Origin: Cytophagales bacterium
GTDB taxonomy: Bacteria; Bacteroidota; Bacteroidia; Cytophagales; Spirosomataceae
Reading direction: 5' to 3'
Assembly: GCA_013298215.1 (NCBI GenBank)
Contig: JAAFKE010000018.1
Coordinates: 1-60,563 of the forward strand
DNA: 60,563 nucleotides
A program made the translations under genes and the position numbers. Each line of letters starts with the position of its first letter. The stretch's first letter is position 1. Below, piece after piece: positions 34,651-44,008 of this stretch. The notes beneath the pieces were generated by a model that was given only the letters and a program-made list of their open reading frames with translations, ran no database searches and was not told the origin of the DNA.

Positions 34651-35238
34651 TTAAAGGCCAACCGCTTTCAAAAATTCTTTATCGGTCGGTTTCACTCCCG
34701 ACGCAAAGAAGTTGGTTACTTCGCCATTTTCGTTTACTACGTATTTGCAGAAATTCCAGGTTGGTGCTTTGTCGTTCCAGCCGTTCAGGGCCTTGTCCGA
34801 CAGCCATTTGTAGAGTGGGTGCTGGTCGGCACCGGTCACACTTATTTTAGAAAATAGCTGAAAATTTACGCCGTAGTTTTTTTGGCAAAAGGAGGCAATT
34901 TCTCCGTCGCTACCTGGCTCTTGGCCGCCAAAGTTGTTGGCAGGAAAACCCAAAATGACAACGTCTTTGCCGTGTTGCTCGTGGAAAAGCTCCCAGTCGG
35001 CATACTGCGACGTGTATCCACACTTCGACGCTACGTTGAGCAAAACAACTTTTTTGCCCTTGTATTTGCTAAAATCGATGGTTTCGTTGCCCATCAGAGC
35101 TTTCATTTTAAAGTCATACAGACTTTTAGCGGGGGTGGTGGTCATGGTGGTTGGGCGGGTTTTGGCTTCTTTTTTGTCGGCAAACAAACCAGTAATTAGT
35201 GACATTAACATGATAAAAAATGCTTTGATAGTGGCCAT
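34651..35238 (-). CDS. Exported glutathione peroxidase family protein (Cys type)
   Basis: 195-aa thiol peroxidase of the GPx family. The catalytic tetrad is visible: Cys in NVASKCGYTSQY, Gln in FPANNFGGQEPG, Trp in APTWNFCKYVV, plus the following Asn. It uses Cys instead of selenocysteine, so thioredoxin is the likelier reductant. The ATG at 35,238 gives a hydrophobic leader (MATIKAFFIMLMSLITGLF), suggesting export; an earlier ATG at 35,268 would add ten residues. It reduces hydrogen or lipid peroxides. It precedes menA by 2 bp on the same transcript. Confidence 0.9.
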   Translation of the reverse strand: MATIKAFFIMLMSLITGLFADKKEAKTRPTTMTTTPAKSLYDFKMKALMGNETIDFSKYKGKKVVLLNVASKCGYTSQYADWELFHEQHGKDVVILGFPANNFGGQEPGSDGEIASFCQKNYGVNFQLFSKISVTGADQHPLYKWLSDKALNGWNDKAPTWNFCKYVVNENGEVTNFFASGVKPTDKEFLKAVGL

Positions 35239-35323
35239 GGTCTTGAATCGTGTACAAGATTGTAACACAAATTAACGGAAAATGTTGCAGTTTTGCCCCA
35301 TCATTTTTGTTAAACACCCGTAG

Positions 35324-36079
35324 ATGCTCACCAAACGCATTATTCCCTGTCTGGACATTAAAGACGGGCGCACCGTGAAAGGAACGAATTTTGTGAACCT
35401 CCGAGATGCTGGCGACCCCGTGGAGCTGGGCGCAATTTATGCCGCCGAGGGAGCCGATGAGCTGGTTTTTTTGGACATCACGGCCACCGTCGATAACCGC
35501 AAAACACTCATTGACCTGGTGCGGCAGGTGGCGCGGCGGGTCAATATTCCGTTTACGGTGGGCGGTGGCATTGGCTCGGTGGCCGACGTGTCGGCACTGC
35601 TCAACGCGGGGGCCGACAAGGTTTCTATTAATTCGGCGGCCGTGCGAAACCCCGACTTGATAGACCAACTGGCATTGGCCTTTGGCAGCCAGTGCGTTGT
35701 GGTGGCCATAGACACGCGGCACATTGGCGGCTCCGACGTGGTGCACACCCACGGTGGCCGCACACCCACCGACCTACGAACGGTGGCCTGGGCAAAAGAA
35801 GTCGAAAATCGGGGTGCGGGCGAGCTACTACTAACCTCCATGGACACCGACGGCACCAGAAATGGTTTCGCACTGCCGCTCACGGCTCAGGTTTCGGGCG
35901 CGGCCAACATCCCAATAATAGCCTCGGGCGGGGCGGGTAGCATGGCGCATTTTAGGGATGTTTTTACGGCTGGCAAGGCCGATGCGGCACTGGCGGCCAG
36001 CATATTTCACTTCAAAGAAATCGAGATTCCCGCCCTAAAAAACTACCTCAAAACCCAAGGTCTGTCCGTTCGGATCTGA
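35324..36079 (+). CDS. hisF: Imidazole glycerol phosphate synthase, cyclase subunit
   Basis: TIM-barrel cyclase that with HisH converts PRFAR and ammonia into IGP and AICAR in histidine synthesis. 251 aa. Motifs are [16 protein letters not shown] with catalytic Asp11, [17 protein letters not shown] with the second catalytic Asp, [15 protein letters not shown] and IASGGAGS. It stands alone, divergent from the peroxidase-menA pair and convergent with the helicase gene. hisH and the other his genes are not adjacent; only hisG appears, 20 kb away. Confidence 0.96.
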   Translation: MLTKRIIPCLDIKDGRTVKGTNFVNLRDAGDPVELGAIYAAEGADELVFLDITATVDNRKTLIDLVRQVARRVNIPFTVGGGIGSVADVSALLNAGADKVSINSAAVRNPDLIDQLALAFGSQCVVVAIDTRHIGGSDVVHTHGGRTPTDLRTVAWAKEVENRGAGELLLTSMDTDGTRNGFALPLTAQVSGAANIPIIASGGAGSMAHFRDVFTAGKADAALAASIFHFKEIEIPALKNYLKTQGLSVRI

Positions 36080-36083
36080 AACC

Positions 36084-36111
36084 AGTGGTGCTTCTGACCT
36101 AACGCGCCACT
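36084..36111. terminator. Weak hairpin between convergent hisF and helicase genes
   Basis: AGTGGTGC (36,084-36,091) and GCGCCACT (36,104-36,111) form an 8-bp stem with one G-T pair, overlapping the helicase stop codon. A short T-rich stretch follows on the plus strand. Confidence 0.3.
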
Positions 36112-37433
36112 TCGATTTTGTACTTTTTGCCCTTCATTTTTTCGTTTTTGATGTTTTCCAGCAGACGCTTAAAAACGCTGCGCCTCACAGCGGCAAACGA
36201 AACGAAATCTTTTACTTCGATCAGTCCTAAATCGCCCTTTTCGAGTTGGCCCTTTTGGGAGAAAAACCCCACAATATCTACTTTGTTGATCTTATTTTTT
36301 TTGCCGCCGCTCACATAAATCGTCACAAATTCGGGCGGGTTTGGTAGGCGGTTGCCAGTGGGAAGTTCCAGCGTTTCGAGCGAATCGTCGAGGTACTGTG
36401 GGCGTGGCTCGTTGCGGTGCAAAATCAGGTAGGCCGTTCCAGAGGCGTGCATCCGGGCGGTGCGTCCGTTTCGGTGCGTAAACTCGTGTTCGTGGATCGG
36501 CAGGTGGTAGTGTACCACGTGTTTCATTTCGGGAATATCCAGCCCCCGTGCTGCTAAGTCGGTGGTAACCAAGTAGTTTACGCTACCGTTTCTGAACCTA
36601 ACTAAGGCCCGCTCGCGGTCGTCTTGCTCCATGCCGCCGTGGTAGAAAGTGGCGTAAACACCCATGTCGTTCAGCAGTTCGCTGGTTCGTTCGGCGGCAT
36701 CGCGGTGGTTGCAAAAAACAAGGGCGGCCTCCGAATTGAGCGAACAGACCAGGTCGAAGAGCGTGTCGGCTTTGTCTTTGGCTTCTGATACTACTATTTT
36801 GACGCTGAGGGCGGATTTTTCTTCGTTTTCGGGCACAAAGTTGAGCCGCGTTGCCGCCCTCAACCCCACAAAGTCAGGAATACTCACGCCCGACGTGGCC
36901 GACACCAGCACCCGCTTGTTGAGCTTGCGCAAGCCTCCGATTATGTACGACATCTGGTCCTGAAAACCCAGGTCCAACGATTTGTCGAACTCATCCAGAA
37001 TGAGCGTTTTGATGCCATCGAGCGCAAAGGTGTTTCGGGTCAGGTGGTCGGCAATGCGCCCTGGCGTGCCAATGAGCAAGGCTGGCGGGCTGCTCAAATT
37101 CTGAATTTCGGTGCTCATCGAATGGCCGCCGTAGCACACGTTCACCTTCAAACCAGTGCCCATGCTCTTCCAAACTTGTTCAATTTGGGCGGCCAACTCG
37201 CGCGATGGCGTGAGGATCAGGCACTGCACGTGGGTTTTGGCGGGGTCGAGCAGTTGGAGTAACGGGAGCAAAAAGGCCAGCGTTTTGCCCGAACCCGTGG
37301 GCGACACCAGCAGGGTGTTGTCGCTCGTTAGAATGGCTTCGTGGGCCGCCGTTTGCATCGGGTTGAGCGACTCAATGCCCATTTTGGCCAACGTTTGCGC
37401 TACCTGCGGGCTATTATTTTCTGTTTGTTTCAT
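36099..37433 (-). CDS. DEAD-box RNA helicase, DbpA-like
   Basis: 444-aa ATP-dependent RNA helicase. Motifs in order: Q-motif region (NPMQTAAHEAIL), SPTGSGKTLAFLLP (motif I), PSRELAAQI, GTPGRIADHL, LILDEFDKSLDLGF (motif II, DEFD in place of DEAD), VSATSG (III), then TDLAARGLDIPEMKHVVHY and HRNGRTARM in the second RecA domain. The last 75 residues (FVTIYVSGGKKNKINKVDIV onward) look like the DbpA RNA-binding domain that targets 23S rRNA, so a role in 50S assembly is likely. The ATG lies 5 nt from a 23-bp perfect hairpin that may control it. Confidence 0.88.
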   Translation of the reverse strand: MKQTENNSPQVAQTLAKMGIESLNPMQTAAHEAILTSDNTLLVSPTGSGKTLAFLLPLLQLLDPAKTHVQCLILTPSRELAAQIEQVWKSMGTGLKVNVCYGGHSMSTEIQNLSSPPALLIGTPGRIADHLTRNTFALDGIKTLILDEFDKSLDLGFQDQMSYIIGGLRKLNKRVLVSATSGVSIPDFVGLRAATRLNFVPENEEKSALSVKIVVSEAKDKADTLFDLVCSLNSEAALVFCNHRDAAERTSELLNDMGVYATFYHGGMEQDDRERALVRFRNGSVNYLVTTDLAARGLDIPEMKHVVHYHLPIHEHEFTHRNGRTARMHASGTAYLILHRNEPRPQYLDDSLETLELPTGNRLPNPPEFVTIYVSGGKKNKINKVDIVGFFSQKGQLEKGDLGLIEVKDFVSFAAVRRSVFKRLLENIKNEKMKGKKYKIEVAR

Positions 37434-37438
37434 TATTT

Positions 37439-37503
37439 AAAAAGCCATTTTAGTGAACAATCGAACGTTGTCGTGCGTAGATTGTTCACTAAAATGGCTT
37501 TTT
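37439..37503. promoter_or_regulatory. 23-bp perfect inverted repeat directly before the helicase start
   Basis: Positions 37,439-37,461 and 37,481-37,503 are perfect reverse complements around a 19-nt loop; the core is AAAGCCATTTTAGTGAACAA. The plus side ends in eight T, the minus side in five. On the minus strand it lies after the GT117 stop at 37,624 and ends 5 nt from the helicase ATG, covering the ribosome-binding region. It may terminate the GT117 transcript, control helicase translation, or both. The rest of the 37,434-37,623 gap holds nothing clear. Confidence 0.75.
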
Positions 37504-37623
37504 TTTGGCAAATATCCTAACAAAAATATTTTTGGGACGATTATTAACTCCAACGTACCCGCCGAGTAGGCGGCAGTTGGTGGTAGTAAATCTACATCAA
37601 AACCCCAAATTATTTGAGCTCAC

Positions 37624-40584
37624 CTACTGCGGTATTCCAGATGCGTATTTGGCAAACATGGCTTCGTATTTCTGGGCGGCGGCTTCTTGTTTGGCCTCGC
37701 GGCAGCTGGTGAGCACCGTCTGTAAATTATAGAGCTGAATGTTGCCGTCTTGGCTGCCCGCCGTGCCCATTCGGGCAATGTAGCCCAGCGTTTGGTCGGC
37801 GCGGGTGGCTATGGTTTCGGCCATTGCCAGGGCGCGTTGGGTTTCGCCAACGTCAAACAAAAACTTCACGTAGTTCGACGAAATCTGATCGTATGAAATC
37901 GGGTCATCGGGCATTGCTTTCAGAATAAAGTCGATGGCCTGCTTGGCTTTGTCTTTTTTGCCCTCTCTGATGAGCTGATCGATGAGCCTAAAAAACGCAA
38001 TGCGCGCCGAAAACACCGGCGACCCCTTAAAGGTGTTGTCGTAGTAGGTGTTTGGGTTGTTCATTTCGCGCCAAAACGATTTTTTCATCAAATTTTCGGC
38101 CATCAGGTCGGTATTCACAAAACCATCGGTGGCTCCCGTTACCTTCACGGGCATGAGCCGGTAGGCGTAGCCCTCCAACTGCATGTATTCTTTGAGGTTC
38201 AGGTAATTTTCGGTCGAGAGCGTCCCCGAAAAATAAATGGGGCGTTTCCAGTCGTTGGTTGCAATGATGTCGAGCATAATAAGGTCAGACTTGTAGAGGT
38301 CTCTTTTCCCCAAACTCCACTGAATGGTGTCTTGGAGGTAAGGCTGCAAATCGGACTTTAAAATGTTCATTTTATTAATTGCCTGCTTGTCGATTGGCAA
38401 AAACAAGCTCGACGACGGCAGCGTTGAGGTCATCTCGCCGCTGGTGAGTGGCACCTGAATGGCTGGGCTGTTTGTTTTTACCAAATTTATGTAGTCTTTT
38501 AGGTTAATTCCGCCCTTCACGTTGGGGTTTTCGTAGAACGGAATAATGTCGTTGCGGCCTTCGGCAAAGTTTTCGTATTCCAACGAAATAGGCAGTTTGT
38601 CGGACTCGTAGGTACGACGTTTCATCTGATCGACGTACCAGTGCGTGCCAAGCAGACTAAGGTTACAAACGCGCACGTCGGTTCTGAAACCCTCCACCTC
38701 CTGCACGTACCAAAGTGGGAATGTATCGTTGTCGCCGCCCGTAAACAAAATGGCGTTGGGAGCGCAGGAGTTCAGTAAGTTTTTGGCAAAATCGACCGAG
38801 TGGTATCGGTTGGCGCGGTTGTGGTTGTCCCATCCTTTGGCCACCATAATCGTTGGCACGGTTAGGCCAATGAGCGTAGCCGCAATGGCGCGGGGCATCT
38901 CGGGTTTTATGACCTTGGCCATGAAGTCGAACAACGCCAAAACGCCCAGGCCAATCCACATGGCAAAAATATAGAACGAACCCACGTAAATATAGTCACG
39001 TTCGCGCGGTTCTACGGGCGGCGAGTTTAGGTACGTGACCAACGCTATGCCCGTGAGTACAAACAACATTCCCAAAACCAGCAAGTCTTTGGGGCGGCGG
39101 AAAAACTGAATAACCACGCCCAACAATCCCAAAATAAAGGGGAGCATATAAAAATTGTCGCGGCCTTTGTTTGTGGCCAGCAGCGTTGGCACACCCTCGT
39201 CGGTGTCGGTGGGTAGCAAGTTGCCCGCCCCTTCGTCGTCGGACTCTCTGCCCACGAAGTTCCACAAAAAATACCGCCAGTACATGTGGCCAATTTGGTA
39301 CTTAAACATGAAGCTGAGGTTTTGACCCATGGTTGGTTTTTGGCCTTCCATCAGGCTGGGTACCCACTTTCGGTACAACGACGGGTGCGGCTCTTGGGTG
39401 CTGTATATGCGGGGCAACAACATTTTTTCGGCGGCATCGTACACGTACTCGGGGCGGTAGTCGGCCACCACGTACTTGCCTTTTTCTTTCCGATAAATGG
39501 GTGCGCCTTGCTCCGACGACGTTGGCCGCGACACGTAGGTGGGGCCGTACAAAAGCGGACGGCTGCCGTATTGCTCGCGTTTGAGGTACGACACAAAGCT
39601 GAGTACATCTTTGGGGTTGTTTTCGTTGATGGGCGGGTTGTAGTTGGCCCTAACCAAGGCCAAAATATACGACGAATAGCCGATCAGAATAAAGGCCAAG
39701 GCCAGCAGCGAGGTGTTCCAGATCACTAAATTATTTTTGGCGGTGTATCGAATGGCAAAAACCAAACCGCTCAAAAACGCCACAATAAAAAAGACAACGC
39801 CAGTGGCGTATGGTAGGCCGAGGGTATTTACAAAAAATATCTCGAACGAGCCCGCCATCGACGGTAGCCCAGGAATGATTCCCGAATTGATGATGACCAA
39901 TATAACCAGTCCTACCAACACCGCCAGCACGCCTTTCCAGAAGGTAGGGTCGTATTTTTTAAAGAAATAGATGAGCGCCAGCGCGGGGATGGTCACTAAG
40001 TTGAGCAAGTGAACGCCAATGGAAAGCCCCGTGAGGTAGGCCGTAAAAATGAGCCAGCGGTTGGCGGCGGCTTCGTCTTCGATGCGCTCCCACTTAAAGG
40101 CCGCCCAAATAACAATGGCCGTAAAAAAAGACGACAGGCCATATACTTCGGCCTCGACCGCCGAAAACCAAAATGAGTCAGACCACGTGTAGGCCAACGC
40201 GCCCACCAGTGCCGAACCCAGCACCAAAAAACCCTCGGCGGAGGTCAGCTGGTGGTCTTTTTTGTCCAAAAACTTACGCCCCAACATGGTGATCGTCCAA
40301 AACAAAAACAGAATCGAGAACGCGCTTCCTGCCACCGAAACCATATTGACCCAGTAAGCCACCCGCGACACATCTCCCAGGGCGAGCATCGAAAACAGGC
40401 GGCCAATCAATAAAAACAACGGCGACCCAGGTGGGTGCGGCACCTGTAATTTAAACGAGCAGGCAATGAACTCGCCGCAGTCCCAAAAACTGGCTGTTCG
40501 CTCCACGGTGGCGGTGTAGGTGGCCAGTGCCACTGCAAACGCTCCCCAGCCAACGAGGTTATTTAAACGATTGAAATTTTTCAT
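37624..40584 (-). CDS. GT117 family (DUF2723) membrane glycosyltransferase
   Basis: 986-aa membrane protein of the DUF2723 family, classed as GT117 and related to protein O-mannosyltransferases (GT-C fold). The N-terminal half has about twelve membrane segments. The first external loop carries WDCGEF (the conserved acidic catalytic motif) and PHPPGSPLFLLIGRLFSM. A soluble domain (about 600-986) follows, including NAILFTGGDNDTFPLWYVQE and a helical TPR-like end. It probably transfers a sugar from a polyprenyl carrier to exported proteins or lipids. It is a single minus-strand gene divergent from pafA. Confidence 0.87.
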   Translation of the reverse strand: MKNFNRLNNLVGWGAFAVALATYTATVERTASFWDCGEFIACSFKLQVPHPPGSPLFLLIGRLFSMLALGDVSRVAYWVNMVSVAGSAFSILFLFWTITMLGRKFLDKKDHQLTSAEGFLVLGSALVGALAYTWSDSFWFSAVEAEVYGLSSFFTAIVIWAAFKWERIEDEAAANRWLIFTAYLTGLSIGVHLLNLVTIPALALIYFFKKYDPTFWKGVLAVLVGLVILVIINSGIIPGLPSMAGSFEIFFVNTLGLPYATGVVFFIVAFLSGLVFAIRYTAKNNLVIWNTSLLALAFILIGYSSYILALVRANYNPPINENNPKDVLSFVSYLKREQYGSRPLLYGPTYVSRPTSSEQGAPIYRKEKGKYVVADYRPEYVYDAAEKMLLPRIYSTQEPHPSLYRKWVPSLMEGQKPTMGQNLSFMFKYQIGHMYWRYFLWNFVGRESDDEGAGNLLPTDTDEGVPTLLATNKGRDNFYMLPFILGLLGVVIQFFRRPKDLLVLGMLFVLTGIALVTYLNSPPVEPRERDYIYVGSFYIFAMWIGLGVLALFDFMAKVIKPEMPRAIAATLIGLTVPTIMVAKGWDNHNRANRYHSVDFAKNLLNSCAPNAILFTGGDNDTFPLWYVQEVEGFRTDVRVCNLSLLGTHWYVDQMKRRTYESDKLPISLEYENFAEGRNDIIPFYENPNVKGGINLKDYINLVKTNSPAIQVPLTSGEMTSTLPSSSLFLPIDKQAINKMNILKSDLQPYLQDTIQWSLGKRDLYKSDLIMLDIIATNDWKRPIYFSGTLSTENYLNLKEYMQLEGYAYRLMPVKVTGATDGFVNTDLMAENLMKKSFWREMNNPNTYYDNTFKGSPVFSARIAFFRLIDQLIREGKKDKAKQAIDFILKAMPDDPISYDQISSNYVKFLFDVGETQRALAMAETIATRADQTLGYIARMGTAGSQDGNIQLYNLQTVLTSCREAKQEAAAQKYEAMFAKYASGIPQ

Positions 40585-40734
40585 TCTGAATTGATTGTTT
40601 ATTTAATGGTTTTGGTAGCAAACCCCACGCGGCGATTGATGGCTCAAAATTAGTAATTTAAGCCCAAAACTGGCCAAAAACGCGTTGTTAAAAAACCTTA
40701 ATCCATTTTCAAGTACCATTTTGGGTTTTTTCCG

Positions 40735-40742
40735 TAGTTTTG
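40735..40742 (+). promoter_or_regulatory. -7 promoter box for the phosphatase gene
   Basis: TAGTTTTG matches TAnnTTTG, 22 bp before the ATG at 40,765. The -33 element is not clear. The remaining bases of this divergent gap (40,585-40,734) show no other feature. Confidence 0.45.
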
Positions 40743-40764
40743 TTGTGAAAAAATAGGGTCAAAA

Positions 40765-42408
40765 ATGAAAAAAAACGCTACCGTCTTATTACTCCTTCTC
40801 TCGGTTTTTGCCCAGGCTCAGACCCGAAAAACTGCGCCCGCACCACTCCAACGTCCTAAGCTGGTGGTTGGCATTGTGGTAGATCAGATGCGCTACGATT
40901 ATTTGTACCGTTTCTACGACAAATACAGCGAAGGTGGTTTCAAGAAAATGATGAACGAGGGCTTCAATTGCCGCAACAACCACTACCACTACGCGGCCAC
41001 CTACACGGGGCCAGGCCACGCGCAGGTTTTCAATGGCTCGTCGCCCGCTTTGAGTGGCATTGTGGGCAACGACTGGTACGACAAAAATTGGGGGCGGATG
41101 CGCTACTGCACCGAAGACACCACCGAGCGGTCGGTTGGAAACACCTCCTCGGCGGGCAAGATGTCGCCGCGCAATATGTGGGTCGATAACATCTGCGACC
41201 AACTAAAAATAGCGTCCGTTGGCCGTTCAAAGGTTGTGGGGATAGCTCTGAAAGACCGGGGGGCAATTTTGCCCGCTGGCCACGCTGCCAACGCCGCCTA
41301 TTGGTTCGACTCGAAAGACGGCAACTGGATTTCGAGCACGTATTATATGCAACAGCTCCCGCAGTGGGTGCAAGATTTCAACGCCCGTAAACTGCCAGCC
41401 CAATACGCCCAACAAACCTGGGAAACACTGTTGCCCATCGATCAGTACGTAGAAAGCGCCCCCGACGACTCGCCGTTTGAGAACGTGTTGCAAGGCGAGA
41501 GCAAACCAGTTTTTCCGCACAGCTTTGTGGCCGCCATGGGCAGTAAATTTGAAGAACTCCGCACCAGTCCCTTCGGCGACCAGCTCACCAAAGAAATGGC
41601 GTTGGCAGCCCTCAAAGGCGAAAATCTTGGTAGGGGCAAAGAAACAGATTTTTTGTGCGTCAGTTTTTCGTCGCCCGATTACATTGGACACCGTTTTGGG
41701 CCGCAGTCGGTGGAGGCGCAAGACGAGTTTTTGCGCCTCGACAAAGTAATGGCCGAGATGCTGACGGCCTTAGACGCGCAAGTGGGCAAGGGAAACTACC
41801 TGGTGTTTTTGTCGGCCGACCACGGCGTGGCCGAAACGCCAGGCTTTGAGCGGTCGTTGCACATACCAGCCTCCAACTACGAATACGGTGAGTTGGTAAA
41901 CGCAACGGTTGAGGCCGCGCTCGACACCGCCTTTGGCCAAGCCAAATGGTTGCAGGTGTATTATAATCAACAAATATACCTGAACCCAGCGGCTTTGGCT
42001 GCCCAAAAAGTGACCACCGAGGCCGCCTACGATGTGGTGCGGGCAGCATTGCTCCGAAAAAAAGGGGTTCTGAACGTCGTAAATTTTCATAACATCAACA
42101 ACACGGTGCTGCCGCTGGGCGTTTTAGACATGATCCGCAACGTGTACCACCCGCAGCGAAGCGGGGATTTTTACGTATTGTTTGAACCAAATTTGTTGGA
42201 GGGCTACAAAAAAGGAGGGTCGTCGCACGGCACCACTTACGCCTACGACACCCACGTGCCGCTGCTGTTTTACGGTTGGGGCATCAAGGCGGGCCAAACG
42301 CTGGGGCGCACCCACATCTCAGACATTGCGCCCACGGTGGCGGCGTTGCTCAAAATACTCGAACCAAACGGCTGCGTCGGAAACCCAATCGAAGCTATTT
42401 TTAAATAA
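40765..42408 (+). CDS. pafA: PafA-like alkaline phosphatase
   Basis: 547-aa periplasmic phosphomonoesterase of the alkaline phosphatase superfamily, with a signal peptide (1-19, ending AQAQ). Metal and catalytic positions match the phosphate-irrepressible PafA type: Asp40 (GIVVDQMRYD), nucleophile Thr81 (ATYTGPGHA), Asn102 (GNDWYD), the Lys-x-Arg of ALKDRGAIL, Asp/His of SSPDYIGHRFGP, Asp-His of SADHGVAE, and a late His in HGTTYAYDTHVP. It releases phosphate from many organic monoesters. The next gene, a secreted protein, starts 16 bp downstream. Confidence 0.92.
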   Translation: MKKNATVLLLLLSVFAQAQTRKTAPAPLQRPKLVVGIVVDQMRYDYLYRFYDKYSEGGFKKMMNEGFNCRNNHYHYAATYTGPGHAQVFNGSSPALSGIVGNDWYDKNWGRMRYCTEDTTERSVGNTSSAGKMSPRNMWVDNICDQLKIASVGRSKVVGIALKDRGAILPAGHAANAAYWFDSKDGNWISSTYYMQQLPQWVQDFNARKLPAQYAQQTWETLLPIDQYVESAPDDSPFENVLQGESKPVFPHSFVAAMGSKFEELRTSPFGDQLTKEMALAALKGENLGRGKETDFLCVSFSSPDYIGHRFGPQSVEAQDEFLRLDKVMAEMLTALDAQVGKGNYLVFLSADHGVAETPGFERSLHIPASNYEYGELVNATVEAALDTAFGQAKWLQVYYNQQIYLNPAALAAQKVTTEAAYDVVRAALLRKKGVLNVVNFHNINNTVLPLGVLDMIRNVYHPQRSGDFYVLFEPNLLEGYKKGGSSHGTTYAYDTHVPLLFYGWGIKAGQTLGRTHISDIAPTVAALLKILEPNGCVGNPIEAIFK

Positions 42409-42424
42409 AAAAAACTCGGAAACC

Positions 42425-43144
42425 ATGAAAAGTATTGCCTTTGTAGTGATAATACTGCTTTCTGGAATACAAGTTGCGGCCCAAGAACTCACCGAGCGGG
42501 TTTTTGAGGGAACAATAAACGGTAAAATACCAGTTAAGCTGACCCTTGTTTCCGACGGGGAGGTGGCGTATGGCAGCGTAGTTTACACCAAAAAAGGCGT
42601 GCCGATTAGCGTTGTGGGAACGTTGGAGAATGGAAATTTTTTCTTGAACGAACTCCTCCCCAACGGCCAAGTGTCGGGTGTTTATTCGGGCACAACGAAG
42701 GCCGATTCTATGGTCGGAATGTGGTCTACGCCAAAGACAGACGCCAAAGAGCTGCCGTTAGACCTGCGCTTGTTGCAGCAAAAAAGCGTGAAGCGCCCAG
42801 CACTCAAAAACGTTGCTGGTACGTACTTCTACGCTTTTGGCAAAGACGGCGGAGTAGGCAATATGCGCGTGGCCCAGCCAAAGCCTGGCCAAATATCGGT
42901 CAGTTTTGACAACGTGACTGGTGCACCCGCCCGCAACCAGGCCACCATCGGCAAAACGACGCTAAAACTGGTTAATAATCAAGCCGTTTATAGCAGCTCG
43001 GAGTTTGGTAAATGCAAATTCACGATCACCTTTTTGGAGAACGGCGCACGCGTGAGCTACACCGACGAAGCCTATCAATGCGGCTTTGGCAACGCCGCCA
43101 CCGTGACGGGCAACTACATCCGAACCAAAACCAACGGCCGCTAA
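42425..43144 (+). CDS. Secreted protein of unknown function
   Basis: 239-aa protein with a signal peptide (1-20, ending VAAQ). The mature part is beta-rich: FEGTINGKIPVKLTLVSDGE, then GTLENGNFFLNELLPNGQVS, in the style of small beta-sandwich or lipocalin-like domains repeated twice. Two Cys near the C-terminus (FGKCKF and YQCGFG) could form a disulfide. I do not recognise the family. The ATG at 42,425 follows pafA by 16 bp, and the response-regulator gene starts 5 bp after its stop, so the three genes look like one operon. Confidence 0.8.
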   Translation: MKSIAFVVIILLSGIQVAAQELTERVFEGTINGKIPVKLTLVSDGEVAYGSVVYTKKGVPISVVGTLENGNFFLNELLPNGQVSGVYSGTTKADSMVGMWSTPKTDAKELPLDLRLLQQKSVKRPALKNVAGTYFYAFGKDGGVGNMRVAQPKPGQISVSFDNVTGAPARNQATIGKTTLKLVNNQAVYSSSEFGKCKFTITFLENGARVSYTDEAYQCGFGNAATVTGNYIRTKTNGR

Positions 43145-43149
43145 GGTAC

Positions 43150-43851
43150 ATGAGAGCAAAAATCCTATACGTTGAAGACGATATAAATTTGGGTTTTGTG
43201 ACCAAAGACAACCTCGAACTCAACCATTTTGGGATTGTGCATTGTACCGACGGCGCGGCGGCTTGGGAGACTTTCCAGCGCGGGGCGTTCGACCTGTGTA
43301 TTTTGGACGTGATGTTGCCGCAGCTCGACGGTTTTTCGCTCGCCCAGCTTATTCGCGGCCACGATGCCCACGTGCCCATTTTGTTTTTGAGTGCCCGCGC
43401 CCAAAAAGAAGACCGCATTCACGGGCTCAAATTAGGGGCCGACGACTACCTCACCAAGCCGTTTAGCATGGAGGAACTGGTGCTGAAAATAGGCGTTTTT
43501 TTGCGCCGAAGCCAAGGTATTCCCAACAACAGTGTCGAGCAAACGCCAGCTGGGTGCGTTGAGGTGGGTCGTTATCTATTTATGTTCGACCGCTTGCAGC
43601 TTCATTTTGGCGATTCCGTGCAGGAAATAACCCACCGCGAAGCCGAAGTTTTGCGCCACCTGGCCGCCCGAAGCGGGCAAATAGTGCGGCGCGAAGACTT
43701 ACTGAGGGCCATCTGGGGCGACGATGATTATTTTATGGGGCGCAGCCTGGACGTGTTCATCTCGCGGCTCCGCAAGCACCTCAGCCTCGACCCCTCCGTT
43801 CGGATCGAGAACATCCACAAGATTGGTTTTAGATTGGTTTTGCCGCATTAG
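43150..43851 (+). CDS. OmpR-family response regulator without a partner kinase
   Basis: 233-aa two-component regulator. The receiver (1-120) has Glu9-Asp10-Asp11, phosphoacceptor Asp53 (ILDVMLP), a signalling region LFLSARA and Lys in LTKPF. The C-terminal winged-helix domain (about 140-233) reads ITHREAEVLRHLAAR, VRREDLLRAIWGDDD and SRLRKHL. The ATG at 43,150 puts MRAKILYVEDD at the N-terminus; the frame extends upstream inside the previous gene. No histidine kinase is nearby, so it is an orphan or pairs with a distant kinase. Its place 5 bp behind a secreted-protein gene and pafA suggests it may act on phosphate or envelope signals. Confidence 0.9.
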   Translation: MRAKILYVEDDINLGFVTKDNLELNHFGIVHCTDGAAAWETFQRGAFDLCILDVMLPQLDGFSLAQLIRGHDAHVPILFLSARAQKEDRIHGLKLGADDYLTKPFSMEELVLKIGVFLRRSQGIPNNSVEQTPAGCVEVGRYLFMFDRLQLHFGDSVQEITHREAEVLRHLAARSGQIVRREDLLRAIWGDDDYFMGRSLDVFISRLRKHLSLDPSVRIENIHKIGFRLVLPH

Positions 43852-43876
43852 GAATGAGTTTTGAATTATAAGTGGT

Positions 43877-43934
43877 TGAGTGGTTGGATAATGATTGATA
43901 ATCAGATATTTATATTTTAAAATCCAACTACTCA
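43877..43934 (+). terminator. Inverted repeat after the response regulator
   Basis: TGAGTGGTTGGAT (43,877-43,889) and ATCCAACTACTCA (43,922-43,934) form a 13-bp stem with one G-T pair around a 32-nt AT-rich loop, 25 bp after the stop. Confidence 0.4.
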
Positions 43935-43980
43935 TTTATTTCACGCTCCTTAAAATGGCCGTTCCTCCAATTTTTTAGCC

Positions 43981-43988
43981 TATTTTTG
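43981..43988 (+). promoter_or_regulatory. -7 promoter box for purB
   Basis: TATTTTTG matches TAnnTTTG and ends 20 bp before the purB ATG. No clear -33 TTG is seen. Confidence 0.45.
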
Positions 43989-44008
43989 TTGTTTCAATCA
44001 CCGCCCCC

